From Thermosynechococcus sp. CL-1 (GTDB lineage Bacteria > Cyanobacteriota > Cyanobacteriia > Thermosynechococcales > Thermosynechococcaceae), in NCBI RefSeq assembly GCF_008386235.1, contig NZ_CP040671.1, positions 1,428,001 through 1,492,000 on the forward strand: a stretch of DNA of 64,000 bases. Direction: 5' to 3'. Under the pieces are notes generated by a model. The model made no database searches. It was not told the DNA's origin and saw only the letters and a list, made by a program, of their open reading frames with translations. The translations under genes were made by a program, and so were the position numbers. Positions 21,164-30,333 of this stretch are shown here, piece after piece; position 1 is the stretch's first letter, and each line of letters opens with the position of its first letter.

Positions 21164-22237
21164 GTGGCGGCAACACTGCGCTTAGAGGGAGTCACGCGAC
21201 GATTTGCTCTAGGAGTGGGAATTGGTCCACTCTCTCTAACTGTGCCCGCAGGGGCGCTTTGGGTGATTGTCGGGCCTTCGGGTTGTGGCAAATCTACCCT
21301 ATTGCGGCTTATTGCTGGCTTGGAGCAACCCACCAGTGGCGAGATTTATATTGGGGAGACCTGTGTCAATGGCCGCAGTGGGCGCGATCGCGATGTGGCA
21401 ATGGTCTTTCAGAACTATGCCCTCTATCCCCACATGACCGTGGCCGAAAACCTTGGCTTTGGTCTGAAAATGCGCGGTGTTGATCCGGCCACACGGCAGC
21501 AACGGGTGCTCCAAGTGGCTAAGCTCCTCGGGATTGAGTCCCTGCTGCAGCGCAAACCGCGTCAACTCTCCGGTGGTCAGCAGCAGCGGGTGGCCTTGGG
21601 AAGGGCCTTGGCGCGATCGCCCCAAGTGTTTCTCCTCGATGAACCCCTCTCCAACCTTGATGCCCAATTGCGCGAACAAACCCGTGCTGAACTGAAACAA
21701 TTGCATCAACAACTGGGCATTACCACCCTCTATGTCACCCACGATCAAGCGGAGGCGATGACCCTTGGCGATCGCATTGTGGTGCTGGATCGCGGTCAAA
21801 TCCAGCAAATTGGCACCCCTGCTGATCTCTACGACAAACCCGCCAATACCATGGTGGCGCGATTTCTGGGCACCCCACCGATGAATTTACTGCCCGCTCG
21901 CTGGGATGGCAGCCGCCTGTGGATAGCGCAGCAGCCCTTACCCTGTCCGGACACCCCCCATTGGCCGCTAAAAAGTGAACAACCCCTCACCGTGGGCATT
22001 CGCCCAGAGCATTTGTCTATCAGTGAGAAGGGCTTGGGGGCGATCGCCACCCTCGTTGAACCCCTAGGCCGCGAAGCCATTGTCCGCTGTCGCCTCATGG
22101 ATAGTTCCCAAGAACTGCTGTGGTTAGCCCCTAATCACCAAATCCCTCAAATGGGTGACCCTCTCCAGTTGCAGGCTCGCCATCTTTATCTGTTTGACCC
22201 TACAAGCGGGGTGGCGCTCAATTTTGAGCCTAGCTGA
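21164..22237 (+). CDS. MalK/UgpC-type ABC transporter ATPase
   Basis: The 357-residue protein carries Walker A GPSGCGKST, the LSGGQQQRVALGRAL signature, Walker B FLLDEPLSNLD, the THDQAEAM switch and a C-terminal TOBE/OB region (VGIRPEHL). This is the ATPase of CUT1-type importers for sugars, osmolytes or glycerol-phosphate. No binding protein or permease lies nearby, so the substrate is unknown; a shared ATPase is possible. The GTG start lies four bases after the Hlip stop. Confidence 0.88.
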   Translation: MAATLRLEGVTRRFALGVGIGPLSLTVPAGALWVIVGPSGCGKSTLLRLIAGLEQPTSGEIYIGETCVNGRSGRDRDVAMVFQNYALYPHMTVAENLGFGLKMRGVDPATRQQRVLQVAKLLGIESLLQRKPRQLSGGQQQRVALGRALARSPQVFLLDEPLSNLDAQLREQTRAELKQLHQQLGITTLYVTHDQAEAMTLGDRIVVLDRGQIQQIGTPADLYDKPANTMVARFLGTPPMNLLPARWDGSRLWIAQQPLPCPDTPHWPLKSEQPLTVGIRPEHLSISEKGLGAIATLVEPLGREAIVRCRLMDSSQELLWLAPNHQIPQMGDPLQLQARHLYLFDPTSGVALNFEPS

Positions 22238-22331
22238 AAATTCATCGGAACCCTTACCCAAGATTGGAGGGTTCGCTTAGAATACAACTAGGATTCTGTA
22301 AAATTTCGTAACTTCTGCGGCCAGCCCGTCC

Positions 22332-23303
22332 ATGACTTCGGTAACCTCTCTTTTTTCACCTGTCGAAGCGGATCTCTGTGTACTAACGGAGAACCTGAAG
22401 GCACTGATTGGAGCACAACACGCCGTACTCTCTGCTGCCGCCGAACATCTTTTTGCTGCCAGTGGTAAGCGCATCCGACCCGCCATTGTCTTTTTGGTGT
22501 CGCGAGCCACGCTGCCCGATCAGGGGATTACTCCCCGGCACTGCCGCTTGGCAGAAATTACGGAAATGATTCATACCGCCAGTCTCTTTCACGATGATGT
22601 GGTGGATCAAGCGCAACTACGGCGCGGTGTGCCCACGGTCAACAGTGTCTTTGGCAATCGGGTGGCCATTCAAGCGGGAGACTTTCTCTTTGCCCAAGCC
22701 TCTTGGTACTTAGCGGATTTGGATAACCTGCAAGTGGTGAAACTCCTCTCCCAAGTGATCAAAGACTTTGCTGAAGGGGAAATTCGCCAAGGCTTTAACC
22801 GCTTTGACACCAGCATTACCCTAGACGACTATCTACTGAAAACCTACTACAAGACAGCTTCCCTCATTGCCAACAGTGCCAAGGCGGCAGCGGTTCTCAG
22901 TGAAGCGCCCCCAGAAACCATCGAAGCCATGTACACCTACGGCAAAAATTTGGGCCTAGCCTTTCAAATTGTGGATGACATCCTTGACTTCACCCGCTCC
23001 ACCGCAGAACTAGGGAAACCCGCTGGCTCAGATCTGCGGGATGGCAACCTAACGGCACCCGTCCTTTTTGCCCTACCCAAAGCCCCCTATCTGCATACCC
23101 TCATCGAGCGCGAGTTCAGTGAAGAAGGCGATCTAGAAACCGCCCTCAACCTAGTGCGCCAAAGTGGTGCCATTGAAGACGCTCGCAATTTAGCCAAGGA
23201 ATATGCCCAAGCGGCTCTACCGGCACTTGAAGTGCTACCCCCGTCGGAACCGCGTCAGGCCCTCAGCCAGTTAACAGATTATGTCCTTGAGCGGCTCTAT
23301 TAA
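22332..23303 (+). CDS. sds: Trans-polyprenyl (solanesyl-type) diphosphate synthase
   Basis: The 323-residue all-trans prenyltransferase has the first Asp-rich motif in HDDVVDQAQLRRG and the second in DDILDFT, with KRIRP near the N terminus for pyrophosphate binding. It makes the long prenyl chain for plastoquinone in cyanobacteria. The precise chain length (C45 suggested by close family resemblance) is inference. Single gene with gaps on both sides. Confidence 0.9.
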   Translation: MTSVTSLFSPVEADLCVLTENLKALIGAQHAVLSAAAEHLFAASGKRIRPAIVFLVSRATLPDQGITPRHCRLAEITEMIHTASLFHDDVVDQAQLRRGVPTVNSVFGNRVAIQAGDFLFAQASWYLADLDNLQVVKLLSQVIKDFAEGEIRQGFNRFDTSITLDDYLLKTYYKTASLIANSAKAAAVLSEAPPETIEAMYTYGKNLGLAFQIVDDILDFTRSTAELGKPAGSDLRDGNLTAPVLFALPKAPYLHTLIEREFSEEGDLETALNLVRQSGAIEDARNLAKEYAQAALPALEVLPPSEPRQALSQLTDYVLERLY

Positions 23304-23425
23304 GCTGCCAGCAGAACGGTCTCCAATGCCCAGCGCATAAATCTCAGGAATTGGCCGAAAAATAGAAACAAGCCTTGCTTGGGGCAGTCCAATAGGTATA
23401 AGGGCGGGATCAGTAATCAATCCCC

Positions 23426-23431
23426 TACACT
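23426..23431 (+). promoter_or_regulatory. Putative -10 box upstream of the LCP gene
   Basis: TACACT followed by AGAG, 63 bases before the GTG. No convincing -35 box is seen. The same TACACTAG pattern recurs at other genes in the window. Confidence 0.3.
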
Positions 23432-23493
23432 AGAGACAGGGATTGCGTCCACCCGACTAGCCTGCAGTTTGTTTTTATTTCGGGAGTGAATTT

Positions 23494-24855
23494 GTGGCAC
23501 GAGGCGTTCAACAGCGTAAACCGGTGAGTTCTACTGTGGGTAGTCGGGGAAGGCAAAAAGTATCTCAAAAAAGCAGGGGTCAGCGATCGCGCCCTTCAGT
23601 GTGGCGTACCCTAGGCTGGATTGCTGCCTTTAGTGGTGTGTCCTTGGTCTCTGCCTTTGCGGGCATGACGTTTGTATTGATGTCACCCTTTCAGGGCACG
23701 AACCATCGTGGCCAACGGGATCCCTCTTGGCTGGAAATGATGACACGGGGATTCCAATATGGCATGAGTCGGCCAGTGAACCTCTTGGTATTGGGGGTGG
23801 ATGAGGTTCTAGGGGCTCCTCCCGGCTCCCCTGAACGGTTCCGTGGTCGCACCGATACGATGCTGCTGGCGCGGTTTAACCCTGAAAATGGCACGATTAC
23901 GGTCTTGAGTATTCCCCGTGATACCCGTGTGGAAATTCCCGGACATGGCATCGACAAAATTAATGCCGCCAATGTTTATGGAGAGGTGGATCTAACGGTG
24001 CGGGTGGTCAGCGAAATCCTCAACTATACCCCCATTGATCGCTACATTCGCATTGATACGAGGGCATTTCGAGAATTGGTAGATCTGGTGGGCGGTGTCG
24101 AGGTCAACGTGCCCAAGCGGATGGTTTATACCGATCACACCCAAAAACTTTACATTGATCTTCAACCGGGGCTGCAAACCCTGAACGGGGAGCAAGCAGA
24201 GGGTTTTGTTCGCTTTCGTTACGATGAACTGGGGGATATTGGCCGTGCCCAGCGGCAGCAAATGCTGATCAAGGCGCTGCAAAAGAAACTGGCCAATCCC
24301 GTCATGCTGACCCAGTTGCCGAAACTCTACAGCGTCCTGCAAAAATATGTGGATACGGATTTAACCTTTGCCGAACTGATGGCGATCGCCCAATTTAGTC
24401 TGCGTATTGAGCCAGACAACCTGCGTTTGATTCTGCTGCCGGGACGCTTTAGTGGTGATGGCTATGCGGTCAGCTACTGGCTGCCCGACTATGACCGCAT
24501 TGATCGGGTGGTTGCTGAGCACTTTAGCGATCGCCCCTCAAAACTAGTCAACTATACTTGGGGCGACAGTGGCACCCTGCGGATTGCCCTGCAAAATGCC
24601 TCCGGCAGTCGTGAGGCTGCTCAAGATATGGCGGATTTTCTCGCCCACCATGGCTATACCAATGTGATCATCAGTGAAGAGTGGTATCAGCAAACCCCTG
24701 AAACGGAAATTGTCGCCCAACAGGGAGACCTCAGCGCCGCCCAAATGATCCGCTCTGTCCTTGGCATGGGGCGTGTCTCTGCTAACTCCACTGGCGTCCT
24801 TTCCTCTGACATCACCATTCGCATTGGCCGTGACTGGGCGGCGGTGTTGCACTAG
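23494..24855 (+). CDS. LytR-CpsA-Psr (LCP) family glycopolymer ligase
   Basis: The 453-residue protein has a basic cytoplasmic N terminus, one membrane helix (about 42-65) and an LCP domain with RGRTDTMLLARFNP, SIPRDTRVEIPG and GQRQQ-like AQRQQMLIKAL elements. A C-terminal LytR_C-type domain (about 355-450, LRIALQNASGSREAAQ) follows. LCP proteins attach polysaccharides from lipid carriers to peptidoglycan or other acceptors. GTG start with GGGAG upstream. It converges on clpR and shares a CTAG stop tetramer with it. Confidence 0.9.
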   Translation: MARGVQQRKPVSSTVGSRGRQKVSQKSRGQRSRPSVWRTLGWIAAFSGVSLVSAFAGMTFVLMSPFQGTNHRGQRDPSWLEMMTRGFQYGMSRPVNLLVLGVDEVLGAPPGSPERFRGRTDTMLLARFNPENGTITVLSIPRDTRVEIPGHGIDKINAANVYGEVDLTVRVVSEILNYTPIDRYIRIDTRAFRELVDLVGGVEVNVPKRMVYTDHTQKLYIDLQPGLQTLNGEQAEGFVRFRYDELGDIGRAQRQQMLIKALQKKLANPVMLTQLPKLYSVLQKYVDTDLTFAELMAIAQFSLRIEPDNLRLILLPGRFSGDGYAVSYWLPDYDRIDRVVAEHFSDRPSKLVNYTWGDSGTLRIALQNASGSREAAQDMADFLAHHGYTNVIISEEWYQQTPETEIVAQQGDLSAAQMIRSVLGMGRVSANSTGVLSSDITIRIGRDWAAVLH

Positions 24856-25508
24856 GTCAAGGTTGCTGGCAGTTTCTTGGTAACAGCCTCTGGTTCAAGG
24901 ATGCGGTCAATGATGCCGTACTCCTTCGCCATCTGTGGGGTCATGTACAGCAGCCGATCCATATCACGGGTGATCCGCTCAGGGGGTTGACCGGTATTTT
25001 GCGCCAAAATTTCCACCATCATCGCCTTATTGGCCAGAACCTCCTTGGCACGAATTTGGATATCGGTGGCCTGCCCTTGGGCATAGCTCTTGGTTTGGTG
25101 CAGGACAATCGTGGCGTGGGGTAAGCTGGCGCGACACCCCTTGGTACCGGCCGAGAGCAACATGGCGGCCATCCCCATCGCTTGACCAATGCAGATCGTA
25201 TGCACAGGGGGCTTAATGTAGCGCATGGTGTCGCAGATGGCAAAGGCTTCTGTTTCAAAGCCAATGGGTTCGCCATCGTAGCGGGAGGTTCCCGTCGAGT
25301 TAATGTAAATGCGGATGGGTTTTTCGGGATCGTCGTATTGCAGATAGAGCAGTTCCGCAATGATCAGCTCCGTAACCGCTGGCACCAAAGGCATGCCGAG
25401 ATAGACGATCCGCTCCTTCAACAGCAGTGAAGGGAGATCGGGGGGTGGAGTGCGATAGTAGGCATCACCATAGTAGGCCGCTTGGGCAGCAGTAAGGGGC
25501 AACCGCAT
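24852..25508 (-). CDS. clpR: ClpR, catalytically inactive ClpP-like subunit
   Basis: The 218-residue protein has the ClpP fold but lacks the triad. The nucleophile motif GxxxSMG of ClpP is IGQAMGMAAMLL here, so Ser is replaced. The His (VLHQ) remains, while the Asp position in the MDRLLYMT stretch is changed to Leu. The N terminus YYGD...RTPPPDLPSLLLKERI is typical of ClpR. In cyanobacteria ClpR forms a mixed ring with active ClpP3 and works with ClpC, an essential arrangement in Synechococcus. Its usual partner clpP3 is not adjacent in this window. Confidence 0.92.
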   Translation of the reverse strand: MRLPLTAAQAAYYGDAYYRTPPPDLPSLLLKERIVYLGMPLVPAVTELIIAELLYLQYDDPEKPIRIYINSTGTSRYDGEPIGFETEAFAICDTMRYIKPPVHTICIGQAMGMAAMLLSAGTKGCRASLPHATIVLHQTKSYAQGQATDIQIRAKEVLANKAMMVEILAQNTGQPPERITRDMDRLLYMTPQMAKEYGIIDRILEPEAVTKKLPATLT

Positions 25509-25582
25509 AGGACGCTCAGCAAATGACAGACTATCTGTACTTTAGCAAGGAATTGCCTTCCGGATCGGTGGGAAGCACCGCC

Positions 25583-25588
25583 TATAAT
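25583..25588 (+). promoter_or_regulatory. -10 box of the prohibitin gene
   Basis: A perfect TATAAT lies 26 bases before the ATG at 25615. No clear -35 is seen at 16-18 bases. It stands in the divergent region with clpR. Confidence 0.45.
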
Positions 25589-25614
25589 CAAAGCAGAAAT
25601 CCAATTCTTGGGTC

Positions 25615-26454
25615 ATGAATCAACTCGCCAGTTCGCGGCTCACCTCCTCAGTGGTGGCGATCGCCATTGTCTTGCTGGTTGTCCTTTTGAATGCCGTGGT
25701 GATTATTAATCCTGGCCAAGCAGGGGTGCTGAGTATTTTGGGTAAAGCTCAGGATACTCCCCTCCTCGAGGGCATTCACTGGAAACCGCCGTTTATTGCC
25801 AGTGTGGATGTCTATGACGTAACTGTACAGAAGTTTGAAGTGCCAGCGGAAAGTGCCACCAAAGATTTGCAGGATATTACCGCCAGTTTTGCCATCAACT
25901 TTCGCCTAGACCCCATGGCCATCGTGGATGTGCGCCGCACCCAAGGGACCCTAGAAAATATCGTGGCCAAAATCATTGCTCCCCAGACCCAAGAGGCTTT
26001 CAAAATTGCTGCTGCCCGTCGCACGGCGGAGGAGGCCATTACCAAGCGCGATGAACTTAAGGAGGATTTTGATCATGCCCTCGGCGATCGCCTAGCCAAG
26101 TACCACATTCTCGTACTGGATACCAGTGTCGTTAACCTTGACTTTTCGGAGGAATTTTCCAAGGCCGTCGAGGATAAGCAAATTGCTGAGCAGCGGGCAC
26201 AACGGGCGGTCTATATTGCCCAAGAGGCAGCTCAACAGGCGCAAGCGGAAATTAACCGTGCCCAAGGGAAAGCGGAAGCCCAACGCCTCCTTGCCGAAAC
26301 CCTCAAAGCTCCGGGGGGCCAGTTAGTGCTGCAAAAGGAAGCGATCGAAGCATGGCGCGAAGGCGGTGCCCAAGTGCCCCAAGTGATTGTGATCAACGGC
26401 CAAGAAGGGCTACCCCCCTTTTTCCTCAATTGGACAGGAACAGCAGCAAAATAG
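25615..26454 (+). CDS. Prohibitin-like SPFH-domain protein
   Basis: The 279-residue protein has an N-terminal membrane anchor (about 13-33) followed by an SPFH/prohibitin domain (INPGQAGVLSILGKAQ, LLEGIHWKPPF, DLQDITASFAINFRLDP) and a long Ala/Gln/Glu coiled coil (about 185-240). Prohibitins form ring-like scaffolds in membranes and affect protease function and protein stability. The exact role in cyanobacteria is not settled. It is divergent from clpR. Confidence 0.93.
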   Translation: MNQLASSRLTSSVVAIAIVLLVVLLNAVVIINPGQAGVLSILGKAQDTPLLEGIHWKPPFIASVDVYDVTVQKFEVPAESATKDLQDITASFAINFRLDPMAIVDVRRTQGTLENIVAKIIAPQTQEAFKIAAARRTAEEAITKRDELKEDFDHALGDRLAKYHILVLDTSVVNLDFSEEFSKAVEDKQIAEQRAQRAVYIAQEAAQQAQAEINRAQGKAEAQRLLAETLKAPGGQLVLQKEAIEAWREGGAQVPQVIVINGQEGLPPFFLNWTGTAAK

Positions 26455-26585
26455 CTGAGGGACGGTTCGATGAACTACAGGCTCAGCAGAGACTCAACAG
26501 ATGAAGGGAGCGATCGCCCAAATCCCCCTAGAATTGAGAATAGCGATTTGTTCTTTTATTCTTTGATTTCTCGCGATACTGACCC

Positions 26586-27938
26586 ATGATCTCCACCCCT
26601 CTTGCTGCCAATCAACAAATTTTACCCCTGACTGCGCAAACCAATGCCCGCGGCCATCTCACCATTGGTGGGTGTGATGTGGTGGAGTTAGTGGCTCAGT
26701 TTGGCTCTCCCCTCTACATCCTTGATGAATTCACCTTTCGCACCGCCTGCCGTCAATACCAAGACACCCTCCAGCAGACCTACGGTGGTGAATTTTTGGT
26801 GCTCTACGCTTCAAAGGCTTGGAACTGCTTGGCCACCTGCGCCCTTGCCCACAGTGAAGGCTTGGGGATTGATGTGGCCTCCGGGGGTGAACTCTACACT
26901 GCCTTGAGTGCCGGCGTCCCCGCCAGCCACATTTACTTCCACGGTAATAACAAGTCCCCCCAAGAACTCCTCTATGCCCTTGAGGTCAATTGCACGATTG
27001 TTGCCGATAACTGGCTAGAACTAGAGCGCCTTGCTGCCTACGTTGAGGAGCATGATCTCTCGACCCCACCGCGCGTCATGTTGCGGTTGACACCGGGGAT
27101 TGAATGCCACACCCACGAATATATCCGCACTGGACATCTAGACAGCAAATTTGGCTTTGACCCGCAACAGTTTCCAGAGTTGCTTCAGTTTGCTAAGGCG
27201 CATCCCGAACTAGACTGGGTCGGACTCCACGCCCACATTGGCTCACAGATTTTTGAGGAACAACCCCATTTAGACCTCTGTGATGTCCTTGTGGATTGGC
27301 TGGCTCAAGCCCGTGAAGCGATGCTACCCATGCGCGAACTGAATGTGGGGGGTGGTCTTGGCATTCGCTATGTAAACTCCGATAATCCACCGGCGATCGC
27401 CCACTGGACAAAGGCCATTAGTCATCAACTGAGCCAAGCCTGTCAGCAACACCATCTTCCCTTACCCAAACTCATCTGTGAGCCGGGTCGCTCCATCGTT
27501 GGACCTGCGGCAGTGACGGCCTACACCGTGGGCAGCCGTAAGGTGATTCCTGAAGTGCGCACCTACATTGCGGTGGACGGGGGCATGTCCGATAATCCCC
27601 GACCCATTACCTATCAGGCGCAATATACAGCCCTGTGTGCCAATCGCATGACCACTGCCGCCACAGAAACCGTACGTGTTGCCGGTAAGCACTGCGAATC
27701 GGGCGATATTCTGCTGCCCCAAGTCACCCTACCCCCCCTGCAAGTCAATGATATTTTAGTGGTGGCCAGTACGGGTGCCTACAACTACAGCATGGCCTCC
27801 AACTACAATCGCGTGCCCCGGCCGGCGGCGGTGGTGGTCTGTGAGGGGGAAGCCAACCTGATCCTGCAACGGGAAACCTACGCTGATTTGGTGGCCCATG
27901 ATGTCTTGCCCCTGCGATTGAGCACCCCCGCCCCCTAG
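26586..27938 (+). CDS. lysA: Diaminopimelate decarboxylase
   Basis: LysA converts meso-diaminopimelate to lysine. The 450-residue fold-type III PLP enzyme has the Schiff-base Lys in LYASKAWN, HIGSQIFE, ELNVGGGLGIRY, EPGRSIVGPA for the phosphate, and the trans-supplied CESGDILL with the active-site Cys. It starts a close cluster with cdaA (20-base gap) and uppS, linking lysine and peptidoglycan precursor supply. Confidence 0.97.
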   Translation: MISTPLAANQQILPLTAQTNARGHLTIGGCDVVELVAQFGSPLYILDEFTFRTACRQYQDTLQQTYGGEFLVLYASKAWNCLATCALAHSEGLGIDVASGGELYTALSAGVPASHIYFHGNNKSPQELLYALEVNCTIVADNWLELERLAAYVEEHDLSTPPRVMLRLTPGIECHTHEYIRTGHLDSKFGFDPQQFPELLQFAKAHPELDWVGLHAHIGSQIFEEQPHLDLCDVLVDWLAQAREAMLPMRELNVGGGLGIRYVNSDNPPAIAHWTKAISHQLSQACQQHHLPLPKLICEPGRSIVGPAAVTAYTVGSRKVIPEVRTYIAVDGGMSDNPRPITYQAQYTALCANRMTTAATETVRVAGKHCESGDILLPQVTLPPLQVNDILVVASTGAYNYSMASNYNRVPRPAAVVVCEGEANLILQRETYADLVAHDVLPLRLSTPAP

Positions 27939-27958
27939 GAGGTGACGAGCACAATGGG

Positions 27959-28837
27959 ATGATAAGCCTCCTAGGTAACTTGTCGTGGCTGCTGCTGTCC
28001 TCGGAGACACTGGCCAAGGTGCGAACAGTCGTGGATGTGGTTTTGGTCTTGACCCTAACCTACGCTATTTTGCGGGTTGTGGCCGAGCGGCGAACCCTCT
28101 GGATGATACGGGGCTTTATCTTCCTCCTTTTGGCAACCTCCCTCAGTCGTGCCATTGAGCTACAGTTTTTGAGCTTTGTGCTGCACAACTTAGTGATTGG
28201 CTCTGCGGTGGCCTTAGCCGTTATTCTACAATCGGAAATTCGCATTTTTCTGGAACAGTTGGGACGAGGACAGTTTTTCGGCTTTGTGCAGCCCGTGGCC
28301 GAGTCGAGTCTCACCAATGATGCCGTTGATTTGATTGTGACGGCCGTGAAGGGATTATCTCAGGATCGTACGGGGGCACTCATTCTCTTGGAAACCCATA
28401 CAAAGCTCAGCCCCCAAGATTTTACCCATGCAGGGATCGCTCTCAATGCCCGCCTTTCGCCAGAACTCATTACCTCAATTTTTCAAGTGAGTTCCCCCCT
28501 GCACGATGGGGCAATTTGGGTGCGGGGTGCTGAAGTGATTGCGGCAAAGTTGATCCTGCCCCTCTCGGATCGCACGGGGCCTTGGCAGTTGGGCACTCGC
28601 CATCGCGCCGCCCTAGGGATTACCGAACGCATTAGCCACTGTGTCTGTGTAGTGGTCTCTGAGGAAACGGGGTCAATTTCCCTTGCCTTTAAGGGGGAGC
28701 TTCAACGTCCCCTCACAAGCAGTAAACTAGGGGAATTGTTGCGGCAATATGTGCAGGATCAAGAAACGGGAACTTCACAACCCCGTCAACGTCGGCACAG
28801 CTTAAAATTTTGGAAAACGGTATGGCCACTGCGCTAA
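27959..28837 (+). CDS. cdaA: Diadenylate cyclase CdaA (c-di-AMP synthase)
   Basis: CdaA makes cyclic di-AMP from two ATP. The 292-residue protein has three predicted N-terminal membrane helices (within about residues 1-85) and a DAC domain with the catalytic motifs LHDGAIW and GTRHRAALGITE. c-di-AMP controls osmotic homeostasis and, in cyanobacteria, night survival, and it also binds SbtB. AGGAGGT lies upstream; a nearby ATG in another frame stops at once. Followed after about 20 bases by uppS. No CdaR-like regulator is adjacent, unlike in Firmicutes. Confidence 0.95.
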   Translation: MISLLGNLSWLLLSSETLAKVRTVVDVVLVLTLTYAILRVVAERRTLWMIRGFIFLLLATSLSRAIELQFLSFVLHNLVIGSAVALAVILQSEIRIFLEQLGRGQFFGFVQPVAESSLTNDAVDLIVTAVKGLSQDRTGALILLETHTKLSPQDFTHAGIALNARLSPELITSIFQVSSPLHDGAIWVRGAEVIAAKLILPLSDRTGPWQLGTRHRAALGITERISHCVCVVVSEETGSISLAFKGELQRPLTSSKLGELLRQYVQDQETGTSQPRQRRHSLKFWKTVWPLR

Positions 28838-28859
28838 TTTCCGCCAGTAGGATGTGTCT

Positions 28860-29609
28860 ATGACGCTACAGCCCCAGTCACTCATTGAGTTACCCGCTGA
28901 TTTGGATCGCGATCGCCTACCTCGCCATGTGGCGGTGATTATGGATGGCAATGGCCGCTGGGCAAAGCAGCGCAATTTACCGCGCATTATGGGACACCAA
29001 CGCGGGGTGGACACCCTCAAGGATCTGCTGCGCTGTTGCAAAGATTGGGGCATTGAAGCCCTGACCGCCTACGCCTTCTCCACAGAAAACTGGGGGCGCC
29101 CCCTGCCGGAGGTGGATTTTCTGATGACCCTCTTTGAGCGAGTGTTGCGGCGGGAGCTGGCGGAAATGGTTGCCGAGGGCGTGCAAATTCACTTTGTGGG
29201 TGACTTGGCGTGTTTGCCGAACTCCCTACAAGCGGAAATTGAGCGAGCGATGACCGCTACGGCCAATAACCAAAAAATTAAATTTGTGGTGGCAACCAAC
29301 TATGGTGGGCGACGGGAAATTATCCACGCTTGCCGTTCGATTGCAGCCCAAGTGAAAGCGGGACGCCTTGACCCCGCCGATATTGATGAAGTACTCTTTG
29401 AACGCCATTTGTACACGGGCGGCCTACCGGATCCCGATTTGTTGATTCGCACCAGTGGCGAGATGCGCGTCAGTAACTTTTTGCTGTGGCAGGTGGCCTA
29501 TTCAGAAATTTACGTCACCAAGACCCTCTGGCCGGATTTTGACCGCGCTGCTTTCCATGAGGCGCTCCGGGATTACCAACAGCGACAGCGGCGATTTGGC
29601 CGTGTCTAA
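28860..29609 (+). CDS. uppS: Isoprenyl transferase (undecaprenyl diphosphate synthase)
   Basis: This cis-prenyltransferase makes undecaprenyl-PP, the lipid carrier for peptidoglycan and polysaccharide. About 249 residues with the catalytic [13 protein letters not shown] at about 28, [13 protein letters not shown], and the C-terminal [19 protein letters not shown] that closes the site. An in-frame GTG two codons upstream (28854) is an equally possible start. Clustered with lysA and cdaA. Confidence 0.95.
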   Translation: MTLQPQSLIELPADLDRDRLPRHVAVIMDGNGRWAKQRNLPRIMGHQRGVDTLKDLLRCCKDWGIEALTAYAFSTENWGRPLPEVDFLMTLFERVLRRELAEMVAEGVQIHFVGDLACLPNSLQAEIERAMTATANNQKIKFVVATNYGGRREIIHACRSIAAQVKAGRLDPADIDEVLFERHLYTGGLPDPDLLIRTSGEMRVSNFLLWQVAYSEIYVTKTLWPDFDRAAFHEALRDYQQRQRRFGRV

Positions 29610-29667
29610 AGGGGACGATTTCAGTGGAGAATAGGAAAGCCCGCCGGGTACGTATTGGAGCGATACT

Positions 29668-30330
29668 GTGACCCCCCAATTGCGCATTTATGTTCCCCCT
29701 CATCCCCTCATTCAACACTGGCTAACGGTGGCTCGCGATCGCAACACGCCCACTCCCTTATTTCGGGTGGCAATGACAGAACTGGGGCGGTGGCTGGCCT
29801 ATGAGGCGGCGCGGGAATGGTTGCCAACGGTGGAAACAGTGGTTGAAACGCCCCTTGCCCCCTGTGCAGCGCTGGTGGTGAATCCGCAAGTACCCGTCGT
29901 GGTGGTACCAATTTTGCGGGCGGGTTTAGCCTTGCTCGACGGTGCCCAAGGGGTCTTACCCACAGCAAAGACGTACCACTTAGGGATTGTGCGGGATGAG
30001 GCCACCCTTGAACCCAGTTGCTATCTCAATAAGTTGCCCCCGCAGTTTGACCCGCAAACCCGTGTCCTTATTAGTGAGCCGATGCTGGCAACGGGAGGTT
30101 CAATTATGACAGCAATGCAGGAATTGGTGCAGCGGGGGATTGACCCAGCCTTGGTGCGAATTATTTCCGTGGTCACTGCGCCGCCAGCTTTGCAGAAACT
30201 CGGTGCCCATTTTCCCGCAGTGCAAGTCTATGCGGCCACGATTGATGAGACAGTGAATGAGCAGGGCTTTATTGTGCCCGGCTTGGGGGATGCGGGCGAT
30301 CGCGCCTTTGGTACCGGGGAGGAAGTGTAA
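29668..30330 (+). CDS. upp: Uracil phosphoribosyltransferase
   Basis: This salvage enzyme converts uracil and PRPP to UMP. The 220-residue protein has PILRAGLALLDG, the PRPP loop region LISEPMLATGGS, and the uracil-binding C terminus FIVPGLGDAGDRAFGT. GTG start. thrB follows after three bases, implying co-transcription. Confidence 0.95.
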   Translation: MTPQLRIYVPPHPLIQHWLTVARDRNTPTPLFRVAMTELGRWLAYEAAREWLPTVETVVETPLAPCAALVVNPQVPVVVVPILRAGLALLDGAQGVLPTAKTYHLGIVRDEATLEPSCYLNKLPPQFDPQTRVLISEPMLATGGSIMTAMQELVQRGIDPALVRIISVVTAPPALQKLGAHFPAVQVYAATIDETVNEQGFIVPGLGDAGDRAFGTGEEV

Positions 30331-30333
30331 CCG

